Source: Sternotherus odoratus | Lineage: Eukaryota; Chordata; Testudines; Kinosternidae | NCBI GenBank assembly: GCA_032164245.1 | Contig: JAVMKO010000003.1 | Span: 87,588,390-87,652,389 of the forward strand | Direction of reading: 5' to 3' | Length of the DNA: 64,000 nucleotides | In this document: positions 1-11,999 of the stretch, one piece after another | How positions within the stretch are numbered: position 1 is the first letter of the stretch | Layout: every line of letters begins with the position of its first letter | The notes under the pieces: model-generated | Databases searched by the model: none | Told to the model about the DNA's origin: nothing | Seen by the model: the letters and a program-made list of their open reading frames with translations, nothing else | Position numbers and translations under genes: made by a program

Positions 1-743
1 GTGAAGATCTGTGTATGTTGTATTAGCAGGGGATTGTTAATTGTGTACTAGCTAATAATATTTTATATTATTTGACAAGTCAAACAGCTCCGTAAGCTAA
101 GGTAAAGCTGTTTGGGAGTGATATCTTTATGATACTATTCATTATTACATCAAAAGATGTAGACTAGAGCCTGCGGCGGGACTGGGATCCCGCAGAACCT
201 GCTGCCATAACAGCAAGAGTAGGTAACATACTTTGTTACAGGTGGGGTTGGGTGGGTAAAAAACCCGGACTGTGATAATTTGCAGGAAAACACTAAATCT
301 TTTCTAATAAAGGTTTTCATACTTAAATTTAAGCAAGGGATAGAAAAAGATTTGATGTCAATTATAACAGGAATTAAAGTATTGACCATTGTTTTTGTTT
401 CTTTTTAATAGTAGTTAGCAGTAGCAGTTTGTCTCTCTTGTGGGATTTGTAGGATCTAAGGTTTTTGCAGGTGGGAGCAGGATAAAAATGCAAGAAACAA
501 TGCAGGAATAGGTATTGCGAGACGGGAGCGAGATTTTTAAAATAGTCCTGCGCAGGGCTCTAATGTATACCGTGAACACTGTTTTGTTTTCCCCTGATTG
601 CCACTTCACCTGTTTATGAATTCGAGCAGTGTTATTGAGTGGAATCGGGGGTATGGTACAGCTGTCCTAACATTTGAAACTGTGCTGAGAAGGCAAACTG
701 TACACAGTAAAATCAGCTTTCATCCTCCACAAAAAACATCAAT
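1..743. other. No recognised feature
   Basis: AT-rich single-copy-looking DNA; short ORFs on the minus strand have no recognisable product. Upstream or intronic to PHACTR2. Confidence 0.6.
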
Positions 744-1239
744 TACCGTATTTTTCGTCTTATAGGACGCTCCGGCCTATAAGACGCCCCCTCGTTTTTT
801 AATAAAAAAGCCGGACAAAAAAAAAAAAAAAAAGCGCCTCGCTCTCCCGTCCCTGCCGCGCGGGCGGGCTGCCGAGGTTCCCCCCTCCCCGCCGCGGGCG
901 GGCTGCCGGGAGCGCTCCCGGCAGCCCGCCCGCGGCGGGGAGGGGGGAACCTCGGCAGCCCTCCCGCGGCGGGGAGGGGGGAACCGGGACGCTCCCGGCA
1001 GCCCGCCCGCGGCGGGGAGGGGGGAACCTCGGCAGCCCTCCCGCGGCGGGGAGGGGGGAACCGGGACGCTCCCGGCAGCCCGCCCGCGGCGGGGAGGGGG
1101 GAACCGGGACGCTCCCGGCAGCCCGCCCGCGGCGGGGAGGGGGGAACCGGGGCGCACATTCGCCCTATAAGACGCACCAACTTTTCCCCCCCCGTTTTGG
1201 GGAAGAAAAAGTGCGTCTTATAGGGCGAAAAATACGGTA
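744..1239. mobile_element. GC-rich foldback TIR element
   Basis: A 496-bp element bounded by perfect 14-bp inverted repeats, TACCGTATTTTTCG at 744-757 and its complement at 1226-1239. TA at each end may be a target duplication. Each end carries its own hairpin: 756-766 pairs with 776-786 (11 bp) and 1161-1177 pairs with 1211-1227 (17 bp). The core (about 838-1155) is extremely GC-rich, with a 43-bp block repeated at 914, 991, 1068 and 1111, plus an inverted copy that makes a 96-bp palindrome. An A-run lies at about 818-833. No transposase is present, so it is a non-autonomous MITE-like element. Long open frames here are products of composition. Confidence 0.85.
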
Positions 1240-2966
1240 TACTGATGCTGAGAGACGTTCACTGTGGCCAAACACCGGCAGCAAAACTAATTGTGTAGAG
1301 GACATCTCTCTATTTGTATGTTATTAAATCATATTTGTATTTTCTATGTCTGAATGCGCTGGTGTTTTGGTTCCATATCATGGCTAATCAAGATCCAAGA
1401 CCATTGCAGGCGTGCTTGATATTGGTAGAAGATTTGGGGTTTTAATAGCAGTTGTGCAAAGAATTAACATCACACAGTTTGTAAATAAAAACAAATTACA
1501 GTGAACATCATTCGTCACAAAATATGCACAGGCTCTGCTAAGTATTTGTTTAGGATAAATAAATAATTTCCACAGCTAGAATGATTGTTCTATTGTTCTG
1601 TGACAGACAATGAAATTTGACATTTTCATCAAGACCAGTCCATTACATTTTCACCTTAAGCCATTATTTGCCTGGGCTGATAGCTAGAGGAAGGTAGGGA
1701 CACTTTTGAAGTCCTAAGGTTTCTTATTAAATGGCTGTAGCTTGGCTGAGAACTGAACCTAATTTACTCATTTTTTCAATGACTTTTGACTGGGGGTCAA
1801 TCTCCATGGTCAATGTGCCTGGGGTTTGTTACCCAGATCTTTAATGCTCCCATCTGATATATTGTAAATGTTACAGTTCAACCATTTGTATTTTTGTGGG
1901 TGAAGAAAAAAGGCATCTCCCCTTTCTCCCCCACCCATATATTTCTAGACCAAGGATGGCCAAGGCTGAACAATATAGATCCAAGTGATAAGAATGTTGA
2001 GGGCCATGACCAAAGTAAGAGGGCATTTGTCATGAGGGAAGTTGAATTGGGTGTGCAGGAGATTTCACAGTGGGGCCACTTGTCATGGGTGTGTGTAAAA
2101 TAATGTATTTATTTAACAGCTGGATTGAAGTCCCCTCCTTCACAACTCCATCTAAATTCAGTGCAGCCCACTTCATTCTTTTAAACTGACCTGCCGTCTG
2201 TTTAAATTATGAATGATATATCCTGAGTTTGTGGCAGGGGTGGTATGATCATCCACAGTGACCTGTTGCACAATCTTATGCTTTTTGGAATCTGAGATGC
2301 AGTGAATCATTGTTTCAGGCATGCCAAAAGACACAACAGTTCAGTGGAGACACACCATGCTGGGGTCCCAAATCAAACTCTGCAGGTCCAATAGGAGGTA
2401 GGAGACCTATTCAGTGCTCTTCCCAAAAACCTAAGTTCTCCCATTAGCCACCAATTAAGCATCCCTGTATTTCCCATACATGTGGTCTTATGTGACTTCT
2501 GGTCTCCTTAGTTTTAAGATTCTAATGAATCTTTACAGGTTTGTAAGTTGTAGCTAACCTCATAAGGGAAATTCAGAGGCCAGACCACTGCTACTTCAGT
2601 AAGTACTCTACTCATTCATTGTCCTGTGGTGCATGCACAGTTCATGTACTACGTTAAAATAGATTTCATGTCTTTTGGTTAGGGACAGTAGTGACTGCAT
2701 CATTTTTGTTATTTCTGACCTGAATACCAGCCCATCCTGCAGTAAAATTTTATGCAAAGCATTAAAGTCATAACAAGCAACTAGCCCGGAATGAAACCTA
2801 GTCTTCTATGTGTTTTGGTTTTGTTAGGTGAGAGAACGAACACAGTGAAACTTTTCAGCACATGTTTATTAAACACATCTATTCAGTTAGACACAGTAAA
2901 ATAATTTAGCTCATGTAACCACTTAAAGTTGTTCTAATCTGGTGGGTGATTTCTGGGTCCTAGCTG

Positions 2967-2973
<7 letters not shown>
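1240..2973. other. No recognised feature
   Basis: AT-rich intergenic or intronic DNA without recognised repeats or coding signal. Confidence 0.6.

Positions 2974-2999
<26 letters not shown>
2974..2999. repeat. Poly(A) run, 26 bp
   Basis: Uninterrupted A-run with no clear SINE or LINE body attached upstream; a simple repeat likely to vary in length. Confidence 0.9.
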
Positions 3000-3175
3000 C
3001 TCAAAAGCATTTAATTGCCAAGAAATTACATATGTTTTGTAATTTATTTCATTGCTAATAGTTCTAAATTGGTCATGCATTTCTGTTCCTGTAAATGGAT
3101 TCAATGTGTCTGAAGATTCCTGGGTGATTTCTTGAAGACATTAATTTATTACACATTTGAGTGGAGGAAAGCGTT

Positions 3176-4982
3176 GGTTCTTCTTCGAGTGCTTGCGCAC
3201 GTCCATTCCATATTAGGTGCGTATGCTCACCACATGCACCGGTGCCAGAAGTTTTTCCCTCAGCAGTATCTGTTGAGGACTGGCTCTGGCACCTTCTGGA
3301 GTGACTCCCGAATGGCGTGGAATAAGGGGCGCCACCAGCTCCCCCCACCCTCAGTTCCTTCTTGCCACCAGTAACTGTGCTGGAACATCTGTTGCTTCGG
3401 GAAGCATTGATTCCTTCTCTGTATGCTTGTGAACTTTGAAATCCTGTAAAATAGCTATACATAGTAGTTACCCTTAGTAGTAATTCTCAAACTCTCCATT
3501 AGCCCCAAACTGGGGGGTCCTGGCTTTAAGCCCTGCGATCGCTGCAAATGGCCTATGTCTGACCACGTTCCACATACCAGCTGCCTAAGGTGCTTATCCA
3601 AAGGGCACATAAGAGACAAGTGCTATATCTGCAAGTCCTTCAAATCTAGGATGAAGAAGCAGCATGATATCCATCGAAGAGCACTTCTAATGGAGTCGGC
3701 ACTCACTCCGGCACCAGAGTAGCGGTCTGACTCCGCACTGAGCACCATGGCCTCCATGGGCAGTGCTCCCCCGGAGACTTCCATGGCTCCAGTCAAAAAG
3801 CCAAAAAAGACCGAGAGGGGAAGATCTCCCACCTCCTGTAGGGAATGGACGGGGTAGGGAAAGAGCCAAGACCTGTGTAGGGCAACTCAACATTCCCCTT
3901 GGGAAGTTGGTCCCTAGCTCAAGTCGACTGGTGCAACCCATCCCATGCCATGCCTGTGACTCTGGATAGTGATCAGCTTCAGGTGCCATAAACACCCAAA
4001 GCCCTTCAAGCAGCTCAGGAGATCCTGACCCTCCCGGTGCTGTCCTCACCGTCTTCTGCGGTACTCTAGTTTCAGGGAAAACACGTGTTGGGACCTATGT
4101 TTGTGTCCCCACCTCAGCAGTACTGTTCCTCATTGAGAGGGATGTCCTGCCTGCATTCGCCCACCCACGGCCGTCCTGCCTCAGGATGAGAGAGGCAGGC
4201 TCAGTGGAGCCCTCTTTAGTCTACGCACCAGGGGTACTGATGGAGGGACTCAAGACCCACCTCCATCCTTTGGCCAGTCGGGCTCAACCGGTAATAAGCA
4301 GTGGGACCAATGGTCATTTTGAGGGTACACCTGAAGGCGACCTACCAAACTATTCCCTGGATCCATCCTTCCCTGTGTTCTCTAACTGCCTTTCCCGCTT
4401 CCTCCCTGTCTGGACAACTATAATCTCGGAACGATGGGTCTCAGCACGGTTGAGCAGGATTATACCCTCCCGTTCCTTTCTACCTACCCATCTTCCCCGT
4501 TCCTCTTCAGGGGCCACTCTCACGAGAGTCTCCTCACATAGGAGGTAAAGGGGTTATTTCGACTGGGTGTGGTGAAAGAAATTCCTCTTGAGTACAGAAA
4601 CAGGGGATTCTATTCCCAGTACTTTTTAATCTCAAAAACCAAGGGCAGTCTACAGCCCATCCTGGATCTGCAAGAACTCAACAAGTACCTAAAGAAGCTA
4701 AAGTTCCACATAGTTTCTGTGGTTTCTATTATCTCCTCTCTGGATCTGAGAGACTGGTATGCCACCCGCGACTTGAAGGATGCATATTTCCTGATAGCGA
4801 TCTTCCTCTGGTTTACTGTGAGGCCCCACCACTGCCAGTTTGCAGTCCTCCCATTCGGCCTGGCGGCAGCACCAAAAGTGTTTACCACGTGCATGGTGAT
4901 GGTAGCTGTTTACCTCTGGCACCAGGGTAGTCAGACCTTTTTTTCACCTGATATGGCCCTGATTCTGCAAACAGTTCAGTAG
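3176..4982 (+). mobile_element. DIRS-type retroelement, degraded
   Basis: The left boundary sequence (ggttcttcttcgagtgcttg) recurs at 15555, which shows it is a repeat terminus. A cysteine/histidine-rich gag-like segment is readable at about 3504-3719 (PCDRCK, then CLRCLSKGHIRDKCYICK) before a stop at 3720-3722. A reverse-transcriptase fragment follows (see 4569-4982). The middle (3723-4568) is broken by stops and frameshifts. The RT resembles DIRS elements (tyrosine-recombinase retrotransposons); the recombinase, RNase H and right terminus are absent. A pseudogene relic with no function expected. Confidence 0.75.
4569..4982 (+). pseudogene. DIRS-like reverse transcriptase fragment
   Basis: About 137 residues with RT landmarks in order: a GFYSQYFLISK start, LQPILDLQELNKYL, DLKDAYF (carrying the first catalytic Asp) and VLPFGLAAAPKVF. 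The frame degenerates and stops before the second catalytic box, and the element then ends or was truncated. Known family context: RT of DIRS/Ngaro-like elements. The open Met is not a real start. Confidence 0.75.
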
Positions 4983-7359
4983 GAGTACTCCGATGTAATG
5001 GGCACGGATCCTGCAAACTCTTATATACAAGTTAGATCCTTTTTATGAAGTCATGGTATACACTAGGATCTACTGAAGTATGGGTCTCATGAAAACTATA
5101 TGCTATTTCTCAAAGTATTCCCTTACCAATATTTGTTTTTTAAAAAGATAGAATTCTGCTAGCAACAGCTATGTTTAAATGTCATTGTAGAGTGAAAAGT
5201 TCTGCTTCCAGCTGGACAGAACCTTAATATGAACAGTCACTAGTCATCTGCCAAAATTAAGCTCCATGAAAGGGATATAGAATAGCTGGATTGCATTTCA
5301 CTCTCAGTTATGGACTCTCTCAGATTATAGGAGAGAGTCCAATTGCTTAGTAAATCTGTATTCTGAAATTATGTACTTTCTCCAGTTGGTTCAAAGCTTT
5401 TGCTTACTTCAGGCTACCAATAATACTGGGCACACGTATGAAGATATGGAAACCTTTCACAAAGTGGGTTGGCATTGTCTTTTTTAACAGATAACAAAAC
5501 TGATTGATGGCAATACTTAAAAGGACTGGCCCAAGATCACACAGTGAGCCAAGGGCAAAATGAGGACTAGAATACAGGTTTCCTGGGCCACTGGATTATT
5601 CAAACTGCACCTTGTTATGGTAGTACGGACATGTTGTGGACTTGAAAGAAAACTAAAGACTTCAGAGATAAAGGCCAGAAAATGAGGATGAGTCAGATAT
5701 TGTAGCTGGTCACGGGAAGTGACTTAGCTTTCTTTTCCCATCATTCTGAGGTAGTTTTCACTATAGTTAGAATATAACATTATGCTTGTTAAAAAACAAC
5801 AACAAGCAAACATTTTTTTAAAAAATGCAGTATTATCTTAAATTAGATTATATTACAATCATTTGAACTGTGTACAGGAGGCAAACAGATGTTTATATTC
5901 CGGAAACCTGAACTTTTTCAAGTTTAAATCCATATTTGGATCTTTATCTATAGTATGTGCCTGGTCTTATTCGTAAACAGTCATATGCTTGTAAAAGTAT
6001 TTCTTGGAGGGTAAAGCCCTTCTGTAAAGCCAGTTTGTAGGATATGGAGTTCACAGCAACTAGTGTAACTAGAAGTTCTCATCTAAACTGTCCTTATGTT
6101 AAATTTATGTTTTTCTGTACCCTACTGCTTCCCCAGGAAGCCAGCATTGTGCTAATGCCTATGTCACAGATGGGAAAAGGAAACTGCACAGTTGTTTCTG
6201 TAACCACTGAAGAGGAGATTTAGATTTGTTTGAGAGCTTTCATTGAGTGAGTCATAGCTATTGACTAGTATCATTTGTATAGGTTTCTCTCTTTCCAGAT
6301 ACAGTATATATCTATTTTTGACAATATTAGAATATTGATCATGAAACTTAGAGGTTTAGTAAATAAAACCCTCTACCCATTATCTTCCTGTAAATGCTAA
6401 AGAAAATATTTAATGTTTTCTTATATCAGTTTAAAAAGCATGTTATGTTTTCTTTTTAATTTCCCCGTTTTATAAACCTCCATTTTAGTACAATGATGCC
6501 TTAAAAGTTACTATTACAAATAAAACAAAATTAAAACTTTATGCAGTTTTTTGGTTTTACAAGAAGTAACGGAGAAAAGGAAGTTGGATATTGGTCTGTT
6601 TGTCTCAGCCTGCATGTAGGTTAGAGCGAGGTGCTAATGGTAGTGATGGAGCGGATGAGGCAGGGAAAGGTTTGGATTGTGCACTTCAGCACCTGTGTTG
6701 GGGGTTTTCTTCCCCTCAACTATACTGAATAAAAAGAGTATGGGATAAAGGTACTGCTTATTGATGTCAGAAAAGTTCCAGAAGATTAGATTTATTTGGG
6801 AGAGGGAAGGGGTGAAATCATTCATTTTTAAAAATGCATTTGTGTTTGTTTCCAAAATTCCACTAGTTGCGTGTGTCAAAAAACAGAAAAAAAAATCTGA
6901 AAATGTAATTGACAATTTTCCCTTTTATATTTTGAAATTTGACTACAAGAGTAACTGAGAGCAGAGCATGGCTCTAAGTCCCTGGCATTAATTGTAATTG
7001 AGTGGATTGTACATGTGTAACACTGTACTGTCCTACCTACGTATTAGCTGATGACTATTGAGTGAGTGCAGAGGACACTATTCAGTGCTGTATAGAACTT
7101 ATAAGGGAAAAACAGTCACTGCTCAAGAGTTTGTAATTAAGAATCTACCAACAACAATGTGATGCATTGAAACTGGATTAAAATGACAAGAAATCACTTA
7201 AATTATAAAGGGTTTCCTAGTCCTGCTTCCAAGGCTAGGGGGCTCTCAGAGAAGCCATGTGACCTGAGTCGTCTTGGGTGACTGAAAAGAGCTGGACTGG
7301 GGCAAGGTGGGCTGTGTTGTGCATCTCTGCCTTAGGTAAGCAGCCTGGTATGGGTGGGT
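4983..7359. other. Mostly unannotated intergenic/intronic DNA
   Basis: Apart from the MIR-like piece near 5478, I see nothing identifiable. A purine-rich stretch near 6560-6700 gives chance ORFs. Confidence 0.6.
5478..5590 (-). repeat. MIR-like SINE fragment
   Basis: Contains 'cccaagatcacacagtgag' followed by '...tacaggtttcctgg', the reverse complement of the MIR core around the 'tgtgaccttgggcaag' box. Old and diverged; ends approximate. Confidence 0.6.
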
Positions 7360-7621
7360 GGCCTGGTCTACATTTAATTTAGCTACATCGCTCAGGGCTG
7401 TGAAAAATTCTGCAGCATGTGCAGTGTAATTAGGTTGATCTAACCCTAGGATAGACTTGGCTAGTTTGATGGAAGTCGTACTTCCATCAATCTAGCTACC
7501 ACCTCTTGGAGAGGTGGGTTAACTACATTGGTAGAAAAATCCCTTCTGTCGATATGGATGCACCTGTAATGCAGCACATCTGCAGTTCAGTCACTGTAGC
7601 AGCTGTAGTGTAGACATACCC
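7360..7621. mobile_element. TIR element, 'tctacact' family
   Basis: Left end 'ggcctggtctaca' and right end 'gtagtgtagacataccc' form imperfect inverted repeats about 260 bp apart, with no coding capacity. The ends match a family seen again at 43022, 44923 and 55620. Probably a MITE. Confidence 0.6.
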
Positions 7622-8084
7622 TTGAGAGTTCTGGGTTGTGAGAAATAAAGTAGTGTCTCATTGCAACCTCCCAGAAGCATATTTATGTTTTTCTTCCATT
7701 TCTCTGTATGTGTGCCATGAAAATAACAACCAGTCCAGATACAAATAACTGTGATTAGGAGATGGAACCCCCATGTAGTGAAGCAGAAATACATTAATAA
7801 AATAAGCACTTCTGTATGAGGTGGACTAACACCTATAGAAGATTGTGGAGCAACTCAAGTGTTTGGGTCCTTGCTCTCTTCACTCTCTTGATCTAAAATA
7901 CATGTTTTAATAGTAGTGCAGATTATGGAGAGTCTCCTTAGCCCAAGGAACATGTGGATCCAGATGATCTTCAGTTCTAGTCCTGATGACTACTGCAATA
8001 TCTTTGTAGCCACACTTATGATGACTCGGCTAATAACAGAGAAGTCTTATTTGGCCATGGAATTGTTACTACATGTCTGCAATA

Positions 8085-8360
8085 CTGTGAACCCCCGAGC
8101 ATTCAAAAATCATGAGTCATGCCCCCCAAATCATGAGATTTTAACGTATAAAGTTTGAAGCTTTTTTTTCTTTTGCCTTTTGCTTTTTAAATCTTTAGGA
8201 ATCACGTTTTCCAACTTTTCACCTTAGCCCTGAAGGCTACAAATATGTGTTTTTTTTTAAATGAAAACTGAGATTCTCCCATAATAGCATGATTTCAGGA
8301 GCTGAAACAACACCTAATATCTTGAAACTCACAATAACCTTTCAAGAGTTGGCACCACGT
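8085..8360. repeat. 'tcatgag...ggca' dispersed repeat, copy 1
   Basis: Shares blocks with 12990-13300 and 48670-48925: 'aatcatgag' near one end, a T-rich middle with 'ccaactttt' or 'ccagga', then 'gagctg' and 'gagttggca'. Ends resemble a TIR of type caNtgttggcaac. Probably an old DNA transposon family; class not proved. Confidence 0.5.
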
Positions 8361-8726
8361 GACTAGGTTGTTTAGTTGTATTTTACTATCATGACAGTAA
8401 CTTTTGACTTTAAAAATAAATTCTTGACTTAATAACCAGTTTTAATTGAATATAGTTTTTTCCTGAGCAAGGAACTATTCTTTGAAGGACTTTTGATGTT
8501 TTTTTACCTGGAGTAAGTAGCACTGTTGAAGTTTTGTTTACAGTAGAGGTTTGCATTCGAGTGGCTACGCAGAGGGTACATCTACACTCCTGCTAGAGGT
8601 GTAATTTCCAACTTGAATAGATGTACAAGTGCTAGCTTTGATCAAGCTTGTGCACTAAAATAGCAGTGTAATCATGGCAATGCAGGCAGCTGGTCACGCT
8701 AGCTCCCTGAGTCCATGTCTCTGGTT

Positions 8727-9199
8727 TGGTCTACAGTGTAAAACTAGATCAACGTAAGTCACCTTGTGCTCCGCATGAACTAGACAGGAGATACTGGAGC
8801 TGGATATGTAAGATAGGTACTGGATACGTAAGTCACCTTGTGCTCCGGCATGAACTAGACAGGAGCTACTGGAGCACCTGGCCTGTGCAAGCACGGCTAC
8901 AGACCAGTCGTAGAAACGTGGACATGGAACTTTACCGCACACTCACCCCTGCGCTACTTGTTTTTGCCCCACCTTGAATTGCCAAAACTTCCCCAAAGAC
9001 AGTGCACTGGATGGTCTGAGTTGCACACTGGGATACCTCTCCATGATGTACCGCACTGTGCATCAGCACAAGCAATCCTGCCTCGTACGCGCAGCACCAG
9101 CACAAAGAGCCAAGTATGCGTATGCACAAACGACATATTAACTGTGGCAGCTTTATGCCATTGTAATTTGCATTGGCAAAAGTTTGTAGTGTAGACCTA
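8727..9199. mobile_element. TIR element with internal tandem duplication
   Basis: Left end 'ttggtctacagtgta' and right end 'gtagtgtagacctac' are imperfect inverted repeats. Inside, about 50 bp at 8752-8800 is repeated at 8826-8875 (period 74). No transposase. Possibly preceded by a second, end-truncated element starting 'gggtacatctacact' near 8575. Confidence 0.6.
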
Positions 9200-9218
9200 C
9201 TGTCAAATTGGATTGTAC

Positions 9219-9530
9219 CAGAGGTGAAAGTAAGCCAGTACAGTACAGTGTACCGGTAAGAAAGTGCCAGCCATATCAGCTGGGCCACTGATGAGGTGGG
9301 GGGCAAAAGGGGCAGCTGCCCCAGGGCTCCGGCAGCGATTTAAAGGGCACAGAGCTCTCACCTGCCACCACCGCGCCTGTGGCCTTTAAATTGCTCCCAA
9401 AGCCCCAGGCGGCAGGGGCCGGGCAGTCTTGAAGGGTTGGCTGAGGGAGCCCAAAGCCGCCCCCTTCCCAACACACACTTTGCTCAGGATCCCAGCCGCC
9501 CTGCGTACCAGTAAGTTACTTTCACCCCTG
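9219..9530. mobile_element. hAT-type non-autonomous element with intact 8-bp duplication
   Basis: A 312-bp GC-rich element with TIRs CAGAGGTGAAAGTAA and TTACTTTCACCCCTG. It is flanked on both sides by GATTGTAC (9211-9218 and 9531-9538), a perfect 8-bp target-site duplication as hAT transposases make. Non-coding. The intact duplication points to a fairly young insertion. Confidence 0.85.
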
Positions 9531-9538
9531 GATTGTAC

Positions 9539-11897
9539 TCCGGCGACTAGCCTGTCCCACTGCTCTTGCTGCTGCAGCTATACAGCTATTTTTAGCAGTC
9601 TTATCTAGCACCACCATATCTACCCAAGCCAGATATTACACCTTCTATCTCCAGTATAAGACATAACCTTTAGTTAAAAAAAAAAGAAAGAAAGAAAACC
9701 TCTCTTCTTGTACTGTGGACTCTGGCTGTCCAGGTTACTAACCTTTTTGCACTGAAATATCTTAATTCAGGAAAGCACTGCTCTGCAAAGGATGAAATAT
9801 AATTAAACAATGCCAGCCTTTCATCCTTTCTACAATAACAAAATGGATTGTTGCGTTACATTGCCATCAAGTTAGAAACTGTTTGTTCCCCGTGGTATTG
9901 TTTGCAGGGGTCTGTATGGGGGAGGCAGGATTTTGTGCCTGGTGAAGGGGTGGTATAGAATGGCACACTGCAGTCTTTGGGGGCAGCTCATGTGGTGCAA
10001 ATTGCCATAATTTCCTTATGTTTGTCACTCATTAGGGATGGAATGAAATAAAGACTGAGCACAGCATTTTAAAATGCAGAACGTGTGCTTGAGCAATGTG
10101 TGCAAGAATGGGAGGGAAGTTTGAGAAATTATAAACATTTTCCAAGCTACAAAAGCAGTGACATAGCCTTCCTCAGTCCTTTGCATTTTAAAAATGTCAC
10201 CAACCACTCCTTAAAGCACTGGAAAGAAGCAGTCACTTGTAAGTGGTTTTGTAAATGTTCTTTTCAAAAATAATTGTTTGCTTTTTTTGTCAAAACATAC
10301 TTTTCATACAATGTATATTTTGTATCAGGATCTAATTACTCATCAGCTGTATTCAGCCTGTGTAGTTTTGGGCATGGAATGCATTTATCATTAATTACCC
10401 AAGGATAATTTTGGAAAAGATATTTTCCCAGTATGTGTTCGGGGGAATTAAATTGTAGTTGCTTATTTGAAGGTTTCTGGTCAGTCAATGTTGTATGAAT
10501 GTAGTATTGGATGGGCTTCAAATATAACATAATAAGACTGGCTCTTAGAAACAGCCGGAAAAGAAGCTATATGTTGTGAAAATAATACAATGCAAAATTC
10601 CACTTATTGTTAACACAGAGCTGTAGTTTTCTTTCTGCTTCCATGAGGGTCAGGAAGATCATCCATGAGGCACAGTCTCTGGGATTTTTTTGTCTTCCTG
10701 CAAAAAGACTCCTATGTAGGGTTTCAGCTACACTGTTTTTGATGGAAAGGGGTGGGATGGAGTGCAGTTAGAGAGTAGCTGATCTCCACAGTCTGCTTCC
10801 CTGATGAGCCTGCACATTTCCAAGTCAGAAATCTGATCAGGATTTAAGGAGTGGATGAATGGTAACAGGACTAACCATGCTGCCAGCTAGAGGGAAGGCC
10901 TGACAAGGTTGTTGAGAAGAGGCACAGGAGCCCCACAGATCTCTTGCTTCTAGGTGTTGGCTACCCCGTCTTCCATGTGTGGGAGTGTGGGAAAATTGTT
11001 AATAGAAAGATACCATGGAGACTCAGGTTTGCTAGTGTGTTTTTGAGGGAATATCCTATGCAGAGCACACTGTGGCTCTTAGCCCATTTTATTTTATTTT
11101 TTTATAAATCTTTTCCTCTTTTGTTCGGTTAATGAGATGCCAGACCATTTACATAAAAGACCAGAAGGTGGCTAAAGATTCAGAAAGGCAAAACACTAAC
11201 AAACCAGAATTTTTGAAGTATTATCTGAGCCGTGGCTCACTTTTCCAGGGACATTGGAAACCGAAGCTTGATCTGTCACACAATGTTCCCTCTTTTGGAA
11301 ACCATTTGGTAGTAGTTTAAAAAAGAAAACTTCACAAAACTTAAGTAAAACCAAAGTTGAATATGTTAGGCCTGAATTTTATGGATGAGGAACTTATTTT
11401 TAACTTCTACAACAGCAGCAAGTGGCTAAAAAATCCATTGCCTTTCAGCAATATTCTACCTTTTTGTGTCTCCCTTTTATTATCACACCTTTACTAAGGT
11501 ATTTTTAGACACACAACTAAATAGTCAAGTAAGAATTAGCTACATAATATTGTTCTCACACCTTTTTTTTGCCCTCAGTCATGCTCTATCACCCTCCTAC
11601 TAACTGGCAAGTAAGCTAAGGCAAAGAAGAAGAAAAAAATCCAACTTCTACAATTCTGCTGCTGTAGATTTTGTTGCAGAATCGACCCTTTGACACAGAA
11701 TGGTTACTCCAGAATGTAAATTTCACTTAACTAAATTTCTAACCCTTTTGGTGGTGAAGTAAACCTTGTGTGACGGAGCAATTTCATGCAACATCTTTGG
11801 GAGATCTTAGTGAATTAAGTTTAAATAGCTTTGGAGTTGATTGTATTGTAAATTCAGAGTTTTATTGAATGCAACTTCCACAGGGGGCAGACATAGT
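9539..11897. other. No recognised feature
   Basis: No repeat family, exon or RNA gene recognised. Short AT-rich ORFs only. Confidence 0.6.
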
Positions 11898-11972
11898 ATC
11901 ATAAAAGATTAGGGTTGGAAGAGACCTCAGGGGGTCCAACCCCCTGCTCAAAGCAGGACCAACACCAACTAA
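11898..11972 (-). mobile_element. CR1 LINE 3' end fragment
   Basis: Contains 'gggttggaagagacctcagg' followed by 'ggtccaaccccctgctc', the reverse complement of the well-known CR1 3' untranslated tail. About 75 bp, strongly 5'-truncated as is normal for CR1. Confidence 0.8.
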
Positions 11973-11999
11973 ATGTAAAGTGAAGTGTTATGAGCTTCA

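Noticed and set aside
838..1155. CpG island or promoter for PHACTR2
   Set aside because: The GC-rich block is bounded by transposon TIRs and built of repeats; no recognisable first exon lies near it.
743..1180. Long minus-strand ORFs in GC-rich DNA (proline/arginine/glycine-rich)
   Set aside because: They are translations of the tandem and palindromic GC-rich core of a TIR element; no start context, domain or splice signal.
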